The notes under the pieces: generated by a model
Seen by the model: the letters and a program-made list of their open reading frames with translations, nothing else
The model's database searches: none
Told to the model about the DNA's origin: nothing
Part shown: in pieces, positions 60,403 through 64,000 of the stretch
How positions within the stretch are numbered: position 1 is the first letter of the stretch
Layout: every line of letters begins with the position of its first letter
Translations under genes and position numbers: made by a program
Assembly: GCA_026387665.1 (NCBI GenBank)
Contig: JAPLLG010000007.1
Coordinates: 558,001-622,000, forward strand
DNA from: Nitrospirota bacterium
Lineage (GTDB): Bacteria > Nitrospirota > Nitrospiria > Nitrospirales > Nitrospiraceae
Reading direction: 5' to 3'
Length of the DNA: 64,000 nucleotides

Positions 60403-62116
60403 GCCGTTCGGCTAGGTGCGTCAAATCGATTTCAAACGCCACGGCGGGCACGCTAATCTGCCAGCGCTCGAGCACTTCCGGGTGCAGCTCCCCGATCACA
60501 CCAATCTGTTTCCCCTCAGACACAATGGCCCCCACTCGTCCGGCGAGAAACGACGGATGCTGGATCGGCTCCAAACTGTAAGTCTGGTTCACATAATAAA
60601 ACAGCGTGTCCAGGCAGGAATGGACTTCGGAGAAATGCGCATCGGCATGGGCGATCATGCCGCCCAGCACCGTCACCGTGCGGGACCCGAGCGGCTGCGT
60701 CAGATCCAGCTTGGCCACTTCACCCGCCTCGAACAGCCTGTGGGGATAGAAGGCCCGGTTCGATGCAGCTTCCACGCGAAGCAACGACGGCAACATCCAT
60801 TGGCGCAAGGCGGAAAAATTCTGGGACATCACATTGTCCACCTCGACCAATTGCCCCCACTCAGTCCCTTCCAGCCTCATCGCATCGCGCAGGTCTTGCG
60901 GCGAACCGAGGATATTGGAAATGATTTCTTGAAAACCCATGCCGACCATGAGCGCCCTCACCCGGTCGGAGACTTCTTCGATGCGCGAGAGGCCACCGAC
61001 CGTAAAATCCGAGGGCATCACCGGTAAAAAATCTCCGTACCCGCGGCTGATCGCGACATCTTCAACGACGTCCATCGCATGCATCAGGTCCTGCCGATAG
61101 GGCGGCAACGTCACCGTCACATGTTTACCGCTGGCCTTCACCTCATAGCCGTAGGCCGTCAAGGCCTTCGCCACTTCCTTGGCGCCAAGCGTCTGTCCAA
61201 GGGCCTGCTCGATCGTACTGACGGGAAGCTTCTGTGACTTCCTGAGATCCTGCGGAGTCACGACAGTTTTGCCGAGAGACGTTTTATAGGGATAGCGCAC
61301 GTCGATCGGCTCAATGGCCGCGCCACGATCCGCCAAATTCGCCGCGAAAATATTCAGGGTCAGGACGACCATCGGCAGGTCTGTGCCGGTCACTTCGACG
61401 AAGAGGGCATCGTCTCCCACCTTCACTTCGCCGACCTCGCGGCTATTGATGATCGGCGGGAAAGACAGGGCCTGTTGCTTCGCGTCACGCAGGACTGGCA
61501 GACGGTCCTGCCCCGCGAGGATCCCGCCGAACTCCAGCCCTTTGGGATGGACAAGCAACATCTCCCCCAGCGTCATGACCGTATCCATGCCCAGCGGCGT
61601 GAAGCTCACGTCGTCCGGCTTCACCAAGTCATAGGCAACAGGAAACTCGATCGCCGCGAGCCGATAGATCCCGATCGACACAGTTTTGCGTTTGCGCCCG
61701 AACATCTCGGCGAGCTTTTCCTGTGTCTGGATCAGCTGCGCGAGACCTTCCTGGGTCACGCGGTAGCCGGTCGCAGTACAGGCCGCCACGAAGGGCCGGA
61801 CCTTCTCCATGCCAGGGGCCACGTTCAGTCGCTTCAGCACTTTCGGCTTGGCCGTCAGAAACTCGTACGGTGCAAGCGAACCCTGCCGCTTCACCCGGAT
61901 CTGCCGCGCAATCCCTTCGCAACACCAGAGGTCGGGACGGTTGCTATCTTGCAGCTCGATGCGCAGCTCGCCGCTGTCGGGGTTCTGCCCCTTCAGCTCA
62001 CCCTTCACGAGCATCAAGGACTCTTCCAGTTGCTCAATCGTGATCGACTGGCGAGCCTCTCCAGGCCCTGTGAGCAATCCTTCGAGATCCTGTTTGAAAA
62101 TCGTAATCGTCGGCAT
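60398..62116 (-). CDS. pheT: Phenylalanyl-tRNA synthetase beta chain, archaeal/eukaryal type
   Basis: A 572-residue beta subunit. Bacterial PheT is about 800 residues with an N-terminal tRNA-binding domain and a C-terminal anticodon domain; both are absent here. The protein starts MPTITIFKQDLEGLLTGPG, like archaeal PheT. The B5-type segment and RVRALMVGMGFQEIISNILG are visible. ELRIELQDSNRPDLWCCEGIA is close to archaeal forms. It lies eight bases downstream of pheS. Acquisition from archaea, or an old paralogue, is inferred. Confidence 0.92.
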   Translation of the reverse strand: MPTITIFKQDLEGLLTGPGEARQSITIEQLEESLMLVKGELKGQNPDSGELRIELQDSNRPDLWCCEGIARQIRVKRQGSLAPYEFLTAKPKVLKRLNVAPGMEKVRPFVAACTATGYRVTQEGLAQLIQTQEKLAEMFGRKRKTVSIGIYRLAAIEFPVAYDLVKPDDVSFTPLGMDTVMTLGEMLLVHPKGLEFGGILAGQDRLPVLRDAKQQALSFPPIINSREVGEVKVGDDALFVEVTGTDLPMVVLTLNIFAANLADRGAAIEPIDVRYPYKTSLGKTVVTPQDLRKSQKLPVSTIEQALGQTLGAKEVAKALTAYGYEVKASGKHVTVTLPPYRQDLMHAMDVVEDVAISRGYGDFLPVMPSDFTVGGLSRIEEVSDRVRALMVGMGFQEIISNILGSPQDLRDAMRLEGTEWGQLVEVDNVMSQNFSALRQWMLPSLLRVEAASNRAFYPHRLFEAGEVAKLDLTQPLGSRTVTVLGGMIAHADAHFSEVHSCLDTLFYYVNQTYSLEPIQHPSFLAGRVGAIVSEGKQIGVIGELHPEVLERWQISVPAVAFEIDLTHLAERP

Positions 62117-62123
62117 GGGAATG

Positions 62124-63686
62124 CTAGAAAGCCCCCTTAGTGGAGCGAATGAGATCGAGACTGTCGGTGAACAATTCCCGAATATCGTGAATGCCCAGCG
62201 CCACCATCGCCATACGGTCGAGCCCCAGCCCCCAGGCGATCACCGGCACGGTCACGCCCAGTGGAAGGGTGACCTCCGACCGGAACAGGCCGGCTCCACC
62301 CAGCTCCATCCAGCCGAGCTTCGGATGACGCACGTGCAATTCAACCGAGGGTTCGGTGAAGGGGAAATAGGCCGGGAGGAATTTGACTTCCTTGGCCTGC
62401 GCCACTTCACGGGCAAAAAGGTTCAGCAGGCCGAGCAATGTGCGAAAGTTAATATCTTCGCCGAGCACAATCCCCTCCACCTGGAAGAAATCGGTCGCAT
62501 GCGTCGCATCGACTTGATCGTAACGGAAACAACGGGCGATGGAGAAATACTTTCCCGGCACAGCCGGCTGTGCCGCCAGCGTATGGGCCGAGACGGCCGT
62601 GCCCTGGCTCCGCAACACCAAACGCCGCGCACGCTCCATATCGAAAGAATAGTTCCAGCCGGTTGAACCGGTTGAGCCACCGTCCTGATGCGCCTGCGAA
62701 ACCCGGGACAAAAACGGCTCTGCAATCGACGCAGCCTGTTTCGGTTCCTTGACGAAGTAGACGTCATGGATGTCTCTGGCCGGATGGAACTGCGGCATGA
62801 AGAGGGCATCCATATTCCAAAATTCTGTCTCCACCAGCGGGCCCCGCATTTCCTGGAATCCCATGCTCACCAGTTTCGTCTTTACGGTATCCAGAAACTC
62901 GCGATAGGGATGTTTCTTGCCCGGCGCAATCCGCGGCGCGCGAAGACTGATCGTGTACTTACGGAACCGCTTCGTCCGCCAGCTCCCGTCTTTCAAAAGC
63001 TCTGGAGTCAGCTGGGAGACCTCTTCCAGCACTCCCTGCTTCGAGAGCTGCTGCGCTGCCTCGATGCCGGCAGCAGACAGTTTGAGCGATCTGGCCACCC
63101 GATCATCGATGCGGAAGGGTTCCTTCGCGTTCCCTCGTTTGACCGCATGGTCTTGAATAACCTGCCGATGCGCCTCGGGGAATGCCTGCAGCTCGCGCGT
63201 CGTGCCATGAAGCTGTTGCAACAAACCCCGTATCGCTTCCGCCGTCTGGCTTGGCCGACCGGTCGATTCGAGACAGCCGCCTTGCACGATGAGAAGCGCG
63301 CCTTCTTTCTTGAGCCGTCCGATCGCGCCGCTCACCTCCGCCGGTTCCAGCCCTTCCCGCGCTTGAATGTCCTGAATGGTGAGGCGCTTGCCGGTTGTGG
63401 CAGCGTCGCGGGCCGCGGACAGGACCCGTTCGATCGGGGAATACTTTTCAAAGTACAGTTCGCCGATTTTGGTGAGGGACACAATCGGCGTCACCGTCTC
63501 GGTATCAACCGTGAGCAACGACTTGGCCAGCAGCCATTCGACCGACATGCTCAATTGCGAGGGTTCTAAGCCTGAGGTCTGCGCCAACTGCTCGGTCGGG
63601 AGCACCGCAGAGGGATCGGCTCCGAACGTCGACAGAACTTTGACTTCGAGAGGATGCAGGCTGTCGATGAGGGAAGAAATATCCAC
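62124..63686 (-). CDS. pheS: Phenylalanyl-tRNA synthetase alpha chain, archaeal/eukaryal type
   Basis: A 520-residue alpha subunit. Bacterial PheS is about 340 residues; the extra N-terminal 200 here form winged-helix-like units (LHPLEVKVLSTF, LTIQDIQAREGLEPAEVSGA), as in archaeal and eukaryal enzymes. The class-II core follows with MGFQEMRGPLVETEFWNMDA, FHPARDIHDVYF, the motif-2-like region YFSIARCFRYDQVDATH and motif 3 GLGLDRMAMVALGIHDIRELF. With pheT it charges tRNA-Phe. Confidence 0.95.
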   Translation of the reverse strand: MDISSLIDSLHPLEVKVLSTFGADPSAVLPTEQLAQTSGLEPSQLSMSVEWLLAKSLLTVDTETVTPIVSLTKIGELYFEKYSPIERVLSAARDAATTGKRLTIQDIQAREGLEPAEVSGAIGRLKKEGALLIVQGGCLESTGRPSQTAEAIRGLLQQLHGTTRELQAFPEAHRQVIQDHAVKRGNAKEPFRIDDRVARSLKLSAAGIEAAQQLSKQGVLEEVSQLTPELLKDGSWRTKRFRKYTISLRAPRIAPGKKHPYREFLDTVKTKLVSMGFQEMRGPLVETEFWNMDALFMPQFHPARDIHDVYFVKEPKQAASIAEPFLSRVSQAHQDGGSTGSTGWNYSFDMERARRLVLRSQGTAVSAHTLAAQPAVPGKYFSIARCFRYDQVDATHATDFFQVEGIVLGEDINFRTLLGLLNLFAREVAQAKEVKFLPAYFPFTEPSVELHVRHPKLGWMELGGAGLFRSEVTLPLGVTVPVIAWGLGLDRMAMVALGIHDIRELFTDSLDLIRSTKGAF

Positions 63687-63695
63687 CCGCGAGGC

Positions 63696-64000
63696 CTATC
63701 GGTGAGCAGAGACGCGTTGGGGCGTCGTGGAAGAAGGTTGGCCGGCTGCGCGCATCGCAGCAATCGTCGCGGCGTAATCTGGACTGGAGAAAATGGCCGA
63801 CCCGGCGACCAACACGTCGGCGCCCGCGGCTAATATTTGAGATACATTGTCGACCTTAACGCCGCCGTCCACTTCGAGCAACGCGCGGCTCCCGGCCCGA
63901 TCGAGCATGGCGCGGGCCGACGTAATTTTCTTTAAACAAGAAGTGATGAACTTTTGCCCGCCAAAGCCGGGATTGACCGACATGATCAGCACCAAATCCA
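63696..64000 (-). CDS. rpe: Ribulose-phosphate 3-epimerase, C-terminal part
   Basis: The right window edge cuts the gene; about 100 C-terminal codons are inside. [15 protein letters not shown] is the phosphate/substrate loop with the metal-site region nearby. [11 protein letters not shown] carries the second catalytic Asp, and [11 protein letters not shown] the second phosphate loop. It interconverts ribulose- and xylulose-5-phosphate. It lies nine bases upstream of pheS on the same strand. Confidence 0.95.
   Translation of the reverse strand, partial: DLVLIMSVNPGFGGQKFITSCLKKITSARAMLDRAGSRALLEVDGGVKVDNVSQILAAGADVLVAGSAIFSSPDYAATIAAMRAAGQPSSTTPQRVSAHR

Overview
The window is a gene-dense bacterial chromosome segment of fairly high GC content. 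It has no phage, plasmid or insertion-sequence genes. Gene content points to a Gram-negative, prototrophic autotroph-like bacterium. It has an outer-membrane lipoprotein Pal, a likely LptM-like LPS-assembly lipoprotein, lysine/arginine/aromatic amino acid synthesis, assimilatory sulfate reduction and tandem PCP_red-domain proteins. My best guess, from remembered protein similarity and not from a search, is a member of Nitrospirota close to Nitrospira.

Layout. Positions 1-7407 (minus) carry an arginine/lysine block: argD-argF-argG-argH-lptM-like-lysA-dapA-dapB (cut by the window edge). Positions 7552-17219 are mixed single genes: a DUF2628 membrane protein, gpmA, a small beta-barrel, an ATP-grasp/metallopeptidase pair, an LMW-PTP-like phosphatase, ttcA, msrA, a PilZ protein, pal and a 49-residue membrane protein. 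A tRNA-Arg(TCG) precedes aroK-aroE-SDR-trmI (minus, 17684-20687). Positions 21084-26992 (plus) hold a primary-type sigma factor, a DegP-like protease overlapping lipB, a glutamate-type dehydrogenase and small unknowns. Positions 27169-29853 (minus) hold a PBP5-type carboxypeptidase, two small proteins and a seven-bladed FG-GAP lipoprotein. Positions 30634-44704 (minus) form a long same-strand run: yebC, ruvA, a Cys-rich exported protein, ruvB, pheA-hisC-aroF-tyrA-aroA-cmk-plsC-rpsA, sppA, ihf and a four-repeat PCP_red protein. Positions 44841-47408 (minus) hold a membrane protein, a zinc-ribbon/PCP_red protein and an Mrp ATPase. Positions 47811-55589 (minus) are a sulfate-assimilation regulon: an Rrf2 regulator, sulfite reductase fused to TusA, an Fe-S cysH, a TrpD2-like protein, cysD and cysNC. 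Positions 55947-60312 (plus) hold a Fis-type regulator, HU, tRNA-Val(GAC), thrS, infC (ATC start), rpmI and rplT. They face an archaeal/eukaryal-type pheS-pheT pair and the 3' part of rpe (minus).

The most unusual structural signal is a family of about 125-bp imperfect palindromes, with six copies in 64 kb. Every copy lies at the 3' end of a minus-strand gene. In five of six the gene's own TAG stop codon lies in or directly against the outer arm of the palindrome. Other points of interest are the tandem PCP_red proteins beside an Fe-S-carrier-type ATPase, the sulfite reductase fusion with its linked Rrf2 regulator and a 5-4-5 inverted repeat in the leader, the ATP-grasp/zincin pair, and the archaeal-type PheRS sitting where bacterial pheST is usually found.
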